From Verrucomicrobiales bacterium (GTDB lineage Bacteria > Verrucomicrobiota > Verrucomicrobiia > Limisphaerales > CAIMTB01), in the NCBI GenBank assembly GCA_016795425.1, contig JAEUHG010000192.1, positions 1 through 61,489 on the forward strand: a stretch of 61,489 bases of DNA. The letters are read 5' to 3'. Made by a program: the position numbers and the translations under genes. Shown in pieces: positions 8,564-17,937 of this stretch; within the stretch, counting starts at the first letter, position 1, and each line of letters begins with the position of its first letter. A model generated the notes under the pieces. That model saw only the letters and a list, made by a program, of their open reading frames with translations. It had not been told where the DNA came from and did no database searches.

Positions 8564-11140
8564 TCACGGAGCGAGCTGCGCCCCTGGGATGCGGCCGAGC
8601 ACTTCGGCTGCCAACCGTTCACCCGGCCGTGCCTTGATCAATCGCTCGAGCGCTTGGCGCGCCCACACCGGATCTTCCCGGGCGTATGCTGCCGCCACCA
8701 TCACGGCCTGCGCATACCCGGCCGTGTAGTCCGGACTCGCCGCGGTACTGGACACATAGGCATCCATGGCCGCATCGCGTTGTTGCGCGGACTCCAATAC
8801 CAAGCCCTGAAGATGCCGGTCGCGAGCGGTCCGAAATGCCTCCAATCGCGGCACCCAGGCGTCACGTCGATTCCCTGGCAGGATCTCTGAGAATTCCGGG
8901 TTCACCTCGCGAAGCAATCGGACCAGGCGTTCACCGGGGGGCTCCCCCCGCCGATAGACTGCGCGCGCGGCTTTGAACAACACTCCTGGGAGATCGTCCG
9001 TCGCCAGTTCGCCCCCCGCAGCCAGCGCTCGGACTGCGTCACGCCCGGCGACCCGACAGCCCAGCACCCGGGAGACCGTGTTCAGAGCCACCGGTCCCAG
9101 GGCCTCGCGCATCCCGGGCGTCTCCAATCGAAGCCCCAGTTCCTCCGGATCCAGGACCATGGTTTCTTCACTCCGACCGCCCACCAAACCGAGTACGGGA
9201 AGGTCCGCGTTGAATCGCAACATCCAGAGCGACGCCTCAGGAAACACTTCCACAAAAGTTCGCACGACACATCGAAAGGTATCCCCATCCATCTGATGCA
9301 GCGGCAGCCATTGGCACAGGAGGCCGCCGGTCGCCAGGCGGGATCGCAAGGCCGCGAAATGTTCCCTGGTGTACAAGAACCCGGCACCGTCTTCCGAGGG
9401 ATGAAAAAGGTCGGCAATGATCACGTCATAATGCTCCGGAGAGACCCGCGCGAAGCGCCGTGCATCCGCCACCATCAGACGCACCTCGCTGCGTCGCCGC
9501 AGGCCCGCGTTCTCGGGCTCGAACTCCGGCAGGACGGCGATGACTTCGGGCAGCAGCTCGACGCCATCGGTCGATAGTCCTGGATAGGCCGTTGCCGCTC
9601 CCATCGATACTCCCGTCCCAATCCCGAGAACCAGCGCGCGACGGGGCGCCGGATGGAGAAGCAAAGGAAGATGCACGTGGCGCCGGGCCGCCGACGCCGT
9701 GGCGGTGCCGCCCTGCTGAAAGTGGTTATTGACCCGCAGCGCCCTATGCCCGTCGGCCGTTCGAATCACCGCCACACTGGCCAGTCGTCCATCCAGCCAC
9801 CGCGAAACCGACGCCCCACCGGGAATTTCCAAGGCCTGGATCGGGGTTGGCAGCAATCCGAGGACCGTCGCGGCGCCCAACACCGCGCCCACGCGCCACC
9901 GCCATCCCGCCAGAGGAAACGCCAGTCCATACCCCATCACCACCAATCCCAACGTCCATTTGAGGCCAACGGTCGGCAAGATCACACCCATCACCAAGGG
10001 CCCCGCCAACGCCGCGCCGGCGGCGTTCCAACCGACCACCCATCCCACGCCCCCCTGTTCGTCCCCAACCTCATCCAAGAGGCACGCATAGAGTGCTCCC
10101 ATCGGAATCGACGGAAAGCCGAAGACCAAGGCGATCAACGCCATTTCGCCGCCCCAGCCGCCCAGCCATTCCTCCGGCTTCCACGAAGCACGCGGAACTG
10201 CGGACATCAAGGCGACGGCGACCAGCATCGCGACCACCACGCCGATTGCGGCTTGCCCCACCCTCCAGGGTGTCCGTCGCGATCTCGCCCACCGTTGCAC
10301 GGCGGCTCCCAGCCCCATTCCGCCCAAAAGAACCGACAGCCCGCAGGCATACGTCTGGATGGTGTTTTCCGTGGCGTGCGCCAATCCCCTCAAAGCCAAC
10401 CACTCGAACCCCAGGCCCAAACAACCCGAAACGGCCGACCACCACGCCACTCCGCCCCTTCCGCGTCGCATCCCTGTCTCTGCCGGCGCTGTTCGTTCCG
10501 GTGTGGCCGCCTCGTCGCGGCAATCGACCCAAGCCAGAGCGCCCGCCAACAGAGCGCACCCACCCTGCATGGACGCGGCCAACCAAAGCGTCGCGCGAAA
10601 TCCCAGGTTCGGCATCAGCAGGCCCACAGCGAGCAGCGTTCCGCTCATGGCACCGAGGGTGTTCAACCCGTAAAGCCAACCCGTGCGGCGAACCTCCACA
10701 CTTCGTTGACGCACCGCCGCGTCGATGGCCGGCAAGGTGGCGCCCATCGCAATGGTGGCGGGACTCAGCGCCACCAGCGGCGCCAGCACGCACACGGAAC
10801 CCTGGCGGAGCAGGCCGGGCTGAAGGCCCATCCAATGGAGCATTTGGCCGCAAAATTCCGGCAAGAACAACGCGCTGGCCCCGACCCACAAGGCAGAAAC
10901 AAGTTCGAGAACCGCGTACCAAAGCAGCGGCCGCCGACTTCGGGCCACCGTGGATTGGAGCCACCACGCCCCGGCGGCTAGTCCGAGAAAGAACGCCGTC
11001 ACCACCCCGATCAACGCCGGGACTTCGTGTCCCAGTCCCGCCGCGAAGACACGCCCCCAGGTCAATTGGGCGACCAGCCCGGGAGCTCCCGAGACCAGGA
11101 AAAGCAGGTAGAGACTTCGACGCTGGACGTTGCGGGTCAC
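8564..11140 (-). CDS. Fused MFS-type membrane protein / spermidine-synthase-like protein
   Basis: 858 aa with a GTG start; no earlier in-frame start exists. Residues about 8-430 hold 12 or more membrane helices (LYLLFLVSGAPGLVAQLTWG and following), the membrane half typical of fused MFS/spermidine synthases. Residues about 490-690 form a Rossmann aminopropyltransferase-like domain with the nucleotide loop ALVLGIGTG, acidic TDGVELLPEV and DVIIADLFHP. The last 120 residues look helical and TPR-like. The family name does not prove polyamine synthesis; many members lack a demonstrated substrate. The gene ends 56 bp before the Tat isomerase gene, and the OPT transporter lies 95 bp upstream, all on the minus strand. 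Confidence 0.85.
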   Translation of the reverse strand: MTRNVQRRSLYLLFLVSGAPGLVAQLTWGRVFAAGLGHEVPALIGVVTAFFLGLAAGAWWLQSTVARSRRPLLWYAVLELVSALWVGASALFLPEFCGQMLHWMGLQPGLLRQGSVCVLAPLVALSPATIAMGATLPAIDAAVRQRSVEVRRTGWLYGLNTLGAMSGTLLAVGLLMPNLGFRATLWLAASMQGGCALLAGALAWVDCRDEAATPERTAPAETGMRRGRGGVAWWSAVSGCLGLGFEWLALRGLAHATENTIQTYACGLSVLLGGMGLGAAVQRWARSRRTPWRVGQAAIGVVVAMLVAVALMSAVPRASWKPEEWLGGWGGEMALIALVFGFPSIPMGALYACLLDEVGDEQGGVGWVVGWNAAGAALAGPLVMGVILPTVGLKWTLGLVVMGYGLAFPLAGWRWRVGAVLGAATVLGLLPTPIQALEIPGGASVSRWLDGRLASVAVIRTADGHRALRVNNHFQQGGTATASAARRHVHLPLLLHPAPRRALVLGIGTGVSMGAATAYPGLSTDGVELLPEVIAVLPEFEPENAGLRRRSEVRLMVADARRFARVSPEHYDVIIADLFHPSEDGAGFLYTREHFAALRSRLATGGLLCQWLPLHQMDGDTFRCVVRTFVEVFPEASLWMLRFNADLPVLGLVGGRSEETMVLDPEELGLRLETPGMREALGPVALNTVSRVLGCRVAGRDAVRALAAGGELATDDLPGVLFKAARAVYRRGEPPGERLVRLLREVNPEFSEILPGNRRDAWVPRLEAFRTARDRHLQGLVLESAQQRDAAMDAYVSSTAASPDYTAGYAQAVMVAAAYAREDPVWARQALERLIKARPGERLAAEVLGRIPGAQLAP

Positions 11141-11235
11141 AGGAAGTTCCGGGCCCAGCCCTTAGTGGACCGTCATCTGACGATTCAGCGCGACGGAACG
11201 ACCCTCCATCACGGTGGCTCGCGCGCGCATGCGCG

Positions 11236-13599
11236 TCATCGCGCCACGGCGCCACGATCCCGTGCCACCCACCAGAGTAGCAGAACCAAGGCTGTGAAAG
11301 GCACCAGCGACAAGAGATTGGGCAGTTCCGGCGTAAACAAGTGCAACCGCTGCAACCAGTCGCCCACCGCGAAAAACGGTCGCCCCTCTTCGAACGCGTC
11401 GGCACTGAACAACGGATTGTTGCGGGTCGACCATACTTCCAGCTTGGTCGAGAAATCCGTCAGCAAGCCCTGCATGAAGGCAATGACGATTCCAGCCAGC
11501 GCCCCACCCGCAATGTAGCCGGAGGCGAGCAACACGCCGGGACTGCGATCTCCCTCGGCGGTCAATTGCTCTTCGGTCAATGACTGACCCGCATAGCGCT
11601 TCCTCAACCGACGATCCGCAAGCCATCGGACCATTCCGCCGACAAAGATCGGGGTCGAGGCTGAGAGCGGCAGGTACACACCCACCGCAAAGGCCAGCGA
11701 CGGTATTCCCGACAATTCGAGCACCACTGCGATCATCACCCCCAGCAGGACCAGGTGCCACGGCAGCTCCCGGTTGAGGATTCCCTTGATAATGTAACTC
11801 ATCAACGTGGCCTTAGGTGCCGCGAACTTTTGCACCTTGGTCCCGTCCGGTCGCGTGTCATGGACACCATTGATTCCCGGATCCACCAGCCACACCGCGG
11901 TGCCGGTGTCGTCCACCAGATATTTTCCCGGCGCCCCCCCCGTGGCGTCCGTCTTTTGCCAAACCCGGTACTGTCGACCGTCCTGTTTCGCCTGGGGCCC
12001 AACCAATCCCTCCCTGGTTTGCAGCGGCAACGGATCCGTTTTCAATCCCGGCGCCACCTGGGACGCAGGCACATACACCAAGGCCGCCTGGTTCAACTGC
12101 AGCAGAATCGGTCCCAACACCAACGCCGACGCCAGCGCACCGACCAGAATCGCCATCTGTTGCAGCCGGGGTGTTGCCCCCACCAAGAACCCGGACTTCA
12201 AGTCCTGCGACGTCGTGCCGCCGTTGGAGGACGCAATGCAGACGATCCCTCCAATGGAAAGGGCGGTGACAAAATAGTCCGGCCCCGTCCAACCCAGCGC
12301 CAGGAAGATCAAACAGGTGAGCAACAGCGTCGCCACCGTCATCCCCGAGATCGGGTTCGACGACGACCCAATCTCGCCCGTCAGCCGGGACGAAACGGTG
12401 ACAAACAGGAACCCAAAAAAGACGATGAGCAGGGCCCCCAGGAAGTTCATGTGTAGAGGCCGGGCCAGCATGATGAAAAGGAGAAGCGCCACGATCCCTC
12501 CCATGACCACCTTCAAGGACAAATCCTGCTCGGTCCGAGGCAGCGCGCGCGCCGCCACGGCCCCCCGACTGGAAGAAAAGTCCCGAAGACCGCCTCGAAT
12601 ACCATGCCAGATCAGGGGCAACGAGCGCATGACACTGATGATGCCACCCGCCGCCACCGCACCGGCACCAATGTAAAGCACGTACGCGTTCCGAATGTCG
12701 CCTGGCCCCATGTCCGATATCAGCGTGCCTCCCGGCGGCAACGGTTGAGTCAGGCCCTCCCCGAAGAACTTGATCGCCGGTATCAGCACCAAATAGGCCA
12801 AGACACCGCCTGCACACATGATGGACGCGATCTTCGGTCCAATGATGTACCCAACACCCAGCAACTCCGGCGTGATCTCGATCCCCACGGACGCCCCGTT
12901 GAACGGCGGCCCAAAAGCACGCTCCGGTGTATCCCGCCAACCGCGAAAGGCCTTCATCACGGTGTTATAGAGCAGCCCGATGCCGAAACCGGTGAAGATC
13001 ACACCGGCCCCTGCCCCCACCCGGCGTGCCACCTCGCCGGTATTCCCGGACCGCGTCGCATTCGGCGCCGCCGCCTGGCGCGACGCCTCGTCGGCCCCCG
13101 CCTTCAAAACTTCGGCGCAGGCCGTTCCCTCCGGATATTTCAGAATCCCATGCTGCTGAACGATCAACGCGCGCCGCAGCGGAATCATCATCAAGATTCC
13201 CAGCAACCCTCCGAGGGTCGAGACCAGCACCACTCGGGTAATCTCGAGGTCGAACCCCAGGATCATGATCGCCGGCATGGTGACACCCACGCCGAAGGCG
13301 ATCGATTCACCCGCCGAACCCGCCGTCTGGACGATGTTGTTCTCCAAAACGGTTGCCGACCGCATGCCGAAGAATCGCGAGGCAAGTCCAAACAAAGTAA
13401 TGGAGATTACCGCCACCGGAATGGAGGCGCTCACCGTCAGGCCCACCTTCAAGACCAGGTACAGCGAGGAAGCCCCAAATAGCATTCCCAGCAGGGTTCC
13501 CATCACCAAGGCGCGCAGTGTGAACTCGGGCAACCGAGCTTCCGGCGGCAGAAAGGGTTGGAACTTGGGGCCAGACGGTCGATCGGACGTGGCGGCCAT
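11236..13599 (-). CDS. OPT family oligopeptide transporter
   Basis: 787 aa from ATG 13599 (MAATSDRPSG). Upstream in-frame codons to 13764 have unlikely composition and would overlap the divergent gene's promoter region. The protein is almost entirely membrane helices, starting with LRALVMGTLLGMLFGASSLY. It carries bacterial OPT signatures such as GSAGESIAFGVG, SNGGTTSQDLKSGFLVGATP and ELSGIPSLAFAVGVYLPLS. A hydrophilic loop near residues 530-580 precedes the last helices. It probably imports peptides or metal-peptide complexes by proton symport at the inner membrane. It is divergent from the TPR lipoprotein (163 bp apart) and may head a minus-strand operon running to 3933. Confidence 0.92.
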   Translation of the reverse strand: MAATSDRPSGPKFQPFLPPEARLPEFTLRALVMGTLLGMLFGASSLYLVLKVGLTVSASIPVAVISITLFGLASRFFGMRSATVLENNIVQTAGSAGESIAFGVGVTMPAIMILGFDLEITRVVLVSTLGGLLGILMMIPLRRALIVQQHGILKYPEGTACAEVLKAGADEASRQAAAPNATRSGNTGEVARRVGAGAGVIFTGFGIGLLYNTVMKAFRGWRDTPERAFGPPFNGASVGIEITPELLGVGYIIGPKIASIMCAGGVLAYLVLIPAIKFFGEGLTQPLPPGGTLISDMGPGDIRNAYVLYIGAGAVAAGGIISVMRSLPLIWHGIRGGLRDFSSSRGAVAARALPRTEQDLSLKVVMGGIVALLLFIMLARPLHMNFLGALLIVFFGFLFVTVSSRLTGEIGSSSNPISGMTVATLLLTCLIFLALGWTGPDYFVTALSIGGIVCIASSNGGTTSQDLKSGFLVGATPRLQQMAILVGALASALVLGPILLQLNQAALVYVPASQVAPGLKTDPLPLQTREGLVGPQAKQDGRQYRVWQKTDATGGAPGKYLVDDTGTAVWLVDPGINGVHDTRPDGTKVQKFAAPKATLMSYIIKGILNRELPWHLVLLGVMIAVVLELSGIPSLAFAVGVYLPLSASTPIFVGGMVRWLADRRLRKRYAGQSLTEEQLTAEGDRSPGVLLASGYIAGGALAGIVIAFMQGLLTDFSTKLEVWSTRNNPLFSADAFEEGRPFFAVGDWLQRLHLFTPELPNLLSLVPFTALVLLLWWVARDRGAVAR

Positions 13600-13762
13600 G
13601 CGACCGCAGCCTAGTCGCCTCACCCCGCCTCCGACAACGCGGTTCTCTCCTGGGCCCGATGCTCCGCAACGGCTCGACGTTACCAACCGAACCATCGGCC
13701 TCGAAAAATCCTCCGATTTTGCGGATGGTGCCGACGGAAACCCAAACGTACCCTGCCGCGCC

Positions 13763-14623
13763 ATGAAGCCGGCCGATCATCGCATCCTCCGCTCGCGAGC
13801 CCCGAGTTGGGTTGATCCGCTCGCCGTTATCCTCGGCGCGGGTATGCTCGCTCTTTTGGGGTGCGGCCAGGCACCCCCTCCCGCGCCCGACGCCCCTTCT
13901 CCCCCTAAACCGCAGTTGCCCACCCTCAACGCTGCTTCGGCCGCACCCGACACCAACACCCCGACGGCGGTGGCCCCGCCCCCCGCACCCGTCGACCTCG
14001 CGGCGACGGCTCCCGTTGTGGACGATCCTCTCACCACGGATGCTGATCGCGGCGCACTCGCCAGCGAACGGGGAGACACCGCGTTGGCCGAAGGCCGTCT
14101 TGAGGATGCCATCAAAGAGTATCGGGAGGCCCTTCGACTGGCGCCGGATTCCGAGACCACCCATTTCAACCTCGGCATTGCCCTGAATCGCGCCGGCAAA
14201 CCCGCCGAGGCGATGGTTCAATACGAAGCCGCGTTGAAGATCACCCCCGACTACGCCGAAGCCCACAACAATCTTGGGAATCTGCTGGCCAAGAGCGGCC
14301 GAGCCGCCGAAGCCCTGCCGCATTTTGAGTCCGCCATCCGCATCAACCCCGACCACGCCGTTAGCCACAACAACTTGGGAACCGCGCTCGGTCGCCTCGG
14401 CCGGACCCGCGATGCCGTCGCCGCGTTCGAAAAGGCAGTCGGCCTCAAGCCGGATTACCTCGAAGCCCGGCACAACCTCGGCAACGCGTTGGCCATCCTC
14501 GGCGATCGCGAGGAAGCGGCCCGTCAATTCGAGGAGATCCTTCGGATCCGTCCCGATTTTGAACCGGCGCGCGCCGGCCTGAAGCGGCTTCAAGCCGCGG
14601 GCAGGAGCCCGGCGCCCCCCTGA
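13763..14623 (+). CDS. TPR-repeat lipoprotein
   Basis: 286 aa from ATG 13763. The N terminus is a lipoprotein signal with lipobox LLGC (Cys near residue 33), followed by a Pro/Ala-rich linker to about residue 90. The rest is five tetratricopeptide units of 34 residues, including ALAEGRLEDAIKEYREALRL, AEAHNNLGNLLAKSGRAAEA and YLEARHNLGNALAILGDREE. It is likely a membrane-anchored scaffold for protein-protein contacts in the periplasm. A longer in-frame extension upstream to 13265 overlaps the OPT gene antisense and is not convincing. It converges on the glycogen-binding gene, 76 bp away. Confidence 0.88.
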   Translation: MKPADHRILRSRAPSWVDPLAVILGAGMLALLGCGQAPPPAPDAPSPPKPQLPTLNAASAAPDTNTPTAVAPPPAPVDLAATAPVVDDPLTTDADRGALASERGDTALAEGRLEDAIKEYREALRLAPDSETTHFNLGIALNRAGKPAEAMVQYEAALKITPDYAEAHNNLGNLLAKSGRAAEALPHFESAIRINPDHAVSHNNLGTALGRLGRTRDAVAAFEKAVGLKPDYLEARHNLGNALAILGDREEAARQFEEILRIRPDFEPARAGLKRLQAAGRSPAPP

Positions 14624-14699
14624 TCGAGGAGTCGGCGGTGTGCCCCGCCGAAACACGACGAGGCTTGGCGGCCCCATTCTGCCCGACGTGGCACGCGGG

Positions 14700-15017
14700 T
14701 TAGCTCACGGACATCAGACTCACCCGCTCATGCTGCTCGTGCCGGGTCACTCCCTGGGCTCGCGGATCCAACGTGGCTTGCCCATCCACCAGGAAGAGAT
14801 ACTGATGATGCCCATGGTGCAGCGGGATCTGCAAATGCCAGGCGCCATCCGGCCCGATCGACATCAAATTGGCGTGAGGATCCCAGCCGTTGAAATCGCC
14901 AATCACCGCCACCCGGGCCGCCCCCGGTGCCTGGCAAAAAAAGTTCACCGGCTTGCGCATTTTCTTCGCTGAATAGCGCCCCGCAGCGCTCGCGGGGTAC
15001 AACGCACGACTCTGCAT
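14700..15017 (-). CDS. Stand-alone glycogen-binding domain protein (CBM48/AMPK-type)
   Basis: 105 aa and a single domain. Residues about 21-100 match the early-set/CBM48 glycogen-binding fold found at the N terminus of branching enzymes and in AMPK beta: VNFFCQAPGAARVAVIGDFN, GWDPHANLM, GAWHLQIPL and HHQYLFLVDGQATLDP. The Trp in NGWDP and GAWH and the Lys/Gln positions are those that contact glucan in the family. There is no catalytic domain and no signal peptide. It could bind glycogen directly or act as a targeting subunit of another enzyme. No glycogen enzyme lies next to it. Confidence 0.88.
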   Translation of the reverse strand: MQSRALYPASAAGRYSAKKMRKPVNFFCQAPGAARVAVIGDFNGWDPHANLMSIGPDGAWHLQIPLHHGHHQYLFLVDGQATLDPRAQGVTRHEQHERVSLMSVS

Positions 15018-15130
15018 GACAAGGTTTTGACAATCTGACCAACAACCGCGTTAGGCCGGTCGATTCCTTCGATCCAGGCATCTGCCGCTTAAAGAACAGA
15101 GAGTCCCGAATTCAGCAAGAAACGATTGGC

Positions 15131-15215
15131 GAACGGGATGGAGCTGGAGCCGAAACGCCGGAATGGGGTCAGAACGGGCGGTCCCCCTCCCCCATTCCCC
15201 TCTCCCATCCCGTTC
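15131..15215. repeat. Nested inverted repeat in intergenic region
   Basis: The outer arms GAACGGGATGG (15131-15141) and CCATCCCGTTC (15205-15215) are perfect 11-bp complements. The inner arms GGAATGGGG (15160-15168) and CCCCATTCC (15190-15198) are perfect 9-bp complements. Together they can form a long branched cruciform or RNA hairpin between two divergently oriented genes. There is no T-tract, so it is not an obvious terminator. It may be a REP-like element. Confidence 0.6.
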
Positions 15216-15270
15216 CGTTTCTCCGTTGAATCAACCACCGCCCGTGACAGTCTCATGCTTGCCGCGGCTG

Positions 15271-16149
15271 ATGAATCCGTCGTCCGATGCCCCAACACCG
15301 CCCCCGCTGACCGAGGGACAGCGAGACGCGTTGCTCAAACTGCTGGCCGATGACGACCTGGCCGTCGCCGAAGTGGCTCGGCAGCGACTGCTCCATGAAG
15401 GGCCGTCCCTGCAACCGTGGTTAAGGAGGCACTCCCTGAGCGACAACCCGACGCTCCGCCGTCGCACCCGGGAACTCCTCCGCCATTTCGGCGCCGCCGA
15501 GGCGGATGCGCGCATGTGCTCTTTCTGCCGCCGGGCCGGGGACGACCTCGACCTGGAAGAAGGCGTCCTGCGATTGTCCCAAACGGAATTTCCAGACATC
15601 AACGCCGATGCCTATCGCGCCGTGCTCGATGACTGGGCCCGGCAGGTCGACGAATGGATGCCAACCGATCGATCGGACGTCGATGCCGTCCTGGCAGCCC
15701 TGCATACCGTGCTGTTTCAGCACCTTGGACTGCGTGGTAACGAAGCCAATTATTACGACCCGGACAACAGCTACTTTTCCCGGGTCGTCGATCGCCGCAC
15801 GGGCAATCCCATTTCCCTGTGTACCATCGTGCTGCTCATCGGGCGGCGCCTGGAACTTCCGTTGTCGGGAATCGGGCTGCCCGCCCATTTCCTGTGCCGC
15901 TACCAGACCCCCACTCGCGAGATTTACCTCGACACGTTCAACGGCGGCCGCCTGCTCAGCAGGACCGATTGCATCGCCTTCGTGAATCAATTGGGTCGTC
16001 CCTTTGAATCCGCTTTTCTACAGCCGGTCAGTGCGCGCCGCATGCTGCAGCGCATGTGCACCAATCTTGAACACGCCTACGAGAACCTCGAACTGCAGCC
16101 CCAACTCGCCCGGGTACGGCGGTACCACGAGCTCTTGGGCGGCGGCTGA
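15271..16149 (+). CDS. SirB1 family transglutaminase-like protein
   Basis: 292 aa from ATG 15271 (MNPSSDAPTP). An in-frame start at 15163 would run through the intergenic inverted repeat and gives implausible residues. The N-terminal third is helical. Residues about 115-285 match the transglutaminase-like core of SirB1 proteins: GNEANYYDPDNSYFSRV, RTGNPISLCTIVLLIGRRL, GIGLPAHFLCRY and YLDTFNGGRLLS. A Cys, His, Asp order consistent with the triad is visible, but SirB1 proteins have no proven enzymatic activity. Cytoplasmic. Alone or at the end of its transcript. Confidence 0.88.
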   Translation: MNPSSDAPTPPPLTEGQRDALLKLLADDDLAVAEVARQRLLHEGPSLQPWLRRHSLSDNPTLRRRTRELLRHFGAAEADARMCSFCRRAGDDLDLEEGVLRLSQTEFPDINADAYRAVLDDWARQVDEWMPTDRSDVDAVLAALHTVLFQHLGLRGNEANYYDPDNSYFSRVVDRRTGNPISLCTIVLLIGRRLELPLSGIGLPAHFLCRYQTPTREIYLDTFNGGRLLSRTDCIAFVNQLGRPFESAFLQPVSARRMLQRMCTNLEHAYENLELQPQLARVRRYHELLGGG

Positions 16150-16225
16150 ACATCAGCCGCATCGCAGGATTCTCATTTTGTCGTGGCGACACCATCACGC
16201 CTCCGCCTAGGTTTTCCGACCCCGG

Positions 16226-17185
16226 ATGGATTCAACCCCGGTCATTGAAGTTTCGAAGCTGACCAAGCGATTTGGCCGGGTGACGGCTGTTGAAGACCTC
16301 TCCTTCAGCGTCGCTCCGCGCGAGATCGTCGGCTTCCTTGGTCCCAATGGTGCCGGGAAAAGCACCACCATGCGTATTCTGTCCGGGTTCCTCCCTGCCA
16401 CCTCCGGCACGGCGCGCGTCGCCGGTTTCGACGTCTTTCATCAATCCACCGAGGTTCGACGGCGGATCGGTTACATGCCCGAAAACAATCCTCTGCCACT
16501 CGACATGCGGGTGCGTGAGTACTTGAAGTTCCGCGCGCGCCTCAAAGGCCTGCAAGGCAACGAATGCCGGGAACGAGTGGACACCGTCCAGGAGATGTGC
16601 GGCCTCCGAGACGTCGCCCGACGCATCATCGGCACGCTCTCCAAGGGGTTCCGCCAGCGCGTCGGTCTCGCCGATGCGCTGGTACACGACCCTCCCCTGC
16701 TCATCCTTGACGAACCTACCATCGGCTTGGATCCCAATCAGATCCGGACCCTCCGGCAGCTGATCAAGGATCTGGCACAACGGCGATCCGTACTGCTTTC
16801 CAGCCATATCCTTCCGGAAGTCGAGATGACCTGCACCCGGGTGCTCATCATGCATCGCGGAAGGGTGCGCGCGGCGGGCACAACCGCCGACCTCCAAGGC
16901 GCGATGAGCGGAGGAAACCAAATCGTCGCAGAAATCCTCGCTCCCGAAGACCAACTCCGGGAGTGCTGGGAAACCATGCCGGAAATCACCAGCTTCAATC
17001 TGGCGCCCAGCAGCGGCGACTACTTCCGCTGCGCACTGACACCCGCCAATGGCGCCGATCTGCGCGATCGCGTCTACGAAGAGACCCGCGAACGCGGATG
17101 GCGGCTGCGCGAATTGACCTTCACTCGGCACTCGCTGGAAGACATCTTCGTCCACCTTACGAGGACGGAACGGACTGACGACTGA
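16226..17185 (+). CDS. ABC transporter ATP-binding protein, GldA-like
   Basis: 319 aa. Walker A GPNGAGKST at 39-47, signature LSKGFRQRVGLADAL near 138-152, Walker B LLILDEPTIGLD near 156-167 and switch SSHILPEVE near 192. The C-terminal 100 residues are the accessory region common in GldA/CcmA/NatA-type ATPases. It starts a run of five genes with spacings of 2, -4, 16 and 4 bp. Together with the next two genes it matches the GldA/F/G-type arrangement: ATPase, ABC-2 permease and a membrane-anchored auxiliary protein. In Bacteroidetes this set supports gliding; in other phyla the cargo is unknown. Confidence 0.93.
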   Translation: MDSTPVIEVSKLTKRFGRVTAVEDLSFSVAPREIVGFLGPNGAGKSTTMRILSGFLPATSGTARVAGFDVFHQSTEVRRRIGYMPENNPLPLDMRVREYLKFRARLKGLQGNECRERVDTVQEMCGLRDVARRIIGTLSKGFRQRVGLADALVHDPPLLILDEPTIGLDPNQIRTLRQLIKDLAQRRSVLLSSHILPEVEMTCTRVLIMHRGRVRAAGTTADLQGAMSGGNQIVAEILAPEDQLRECWETMPEITSFNLAPSSGDYFRCALTPANGADLRDRVYEETRERGWRLRELTFTRHSLEDIFVHLTRTERTDD

Positions 17186-17187
17186 TC

Positions 17188-17937
17188 ATGCGGGTTTTTC
17201 TCACGCTCTGGCGACGCGAGTTCTCGTCGACGTTCGGCTCCCCGGTGGGCTACGTGGTCCTGGCCGCGGTCCTGCTGCTCCTGGGAGTCAGTTTTGTGCT
17301 GATCGTCGATTACCTGAACGAACCTAGCGACGTGCCGCTGACGGAACTGTTCTACGGCTCGATTTTCTTCTGGGTCATCCTGCTTCTCTCCACGCCGGTG
17401 ATCACCATGCGTTCCTTCGCCCAGGAGCGGGCGACTGGAACGTATGAAACGTTGATGACCACCCCCGTCAGCGACGGCCAAGTGGTCTTCGCCAAATTCG
17501 CCGGGGCTTTTAGCTTCTACGTGCTCCTTTGGATCCCACTCCTGGGTTGCCTGTTTGTCGTGCGTCGCTACGCGGCGGATGACTCGGTCCTCGACTGGGG
17601 CGCCATTGCCAGCACCTACCTCGGCATACTCTCTCTGGGAACCCTCTACATCAGTCTCGGCGTGTTCGCCTCCGCCCTTACCCGCAACCAGGTCATCGCT
17701 GCCATCGTGGCCATTGCGTTGGGCGTCAGCCTGTTCCTCCTGAGCTTCGCGGCCCCGGCACTCGCCGGAACCACCGCGTGGTCCACTTCCGTGCTTCGTG
17801 GCTTCTCACTGGTTGAGCAGATGTGGGAGTTCTCGCGGGGCGTCGTCGACGTCCGCCACCTGGTCTTCCACCTCAGCCTGGCCGCCGTCTTTGTGTTTCT
17901 CACCCTGAAGGTCATCGAAGCTCGCCGCTGGAAATGA
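17188..17937 (+). CDS. ABC-2 type permease, GldF-like
   Basis: 249 aa with six predicted membrane helices. The first is at residues 18-40 (GYVVLAAVLLLLGVSFVLIV); others include VILLLSTPVITMRSF and IAAIVAIALGVSLFLLSF. The motif MRSFAQERATGTYETLMTTP after helix 2 is the hallmark cytoplasmic coupling segment of GldF/NosY-like ABC-2 permeases. It lies 2 bp after the ATPase stop, and its TGA overlaps the ATG of the next gene, implying translational coupling. It probably forms the membrane channel for the upstream ATPase. Confidence 0.92.
   Translation: MRVFLTLWRREFSSTFGSPVGYVVLAAVLLLLGVSFVLIVDYLNEPSDVPLTELFYGSIFFWVILLLSTPVITMRSFAQERATGTYETLMTTPVSDGQVVFAKFAGAFSFYVLLWIPLLGCLFVVRRYAADDSVLDWGAIASTYLGILSLGTLYISLGVFASALTRNQVIAAIVAIALGVSLFLLSFAAPALAGTTAWSTSVLRGFSLVEQMWEFSRGVVDVRHLVFHLSLAAVFVFLTLKVIEARRWK

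Noticed and set aside
9653..10981. A 442-codon open frame on the plus strand opposite the MFS/spermidine-synthase fusion
   Set aside because: Pro/Arg/His/Gln-rich translation without family features; a by-product of GC bias.
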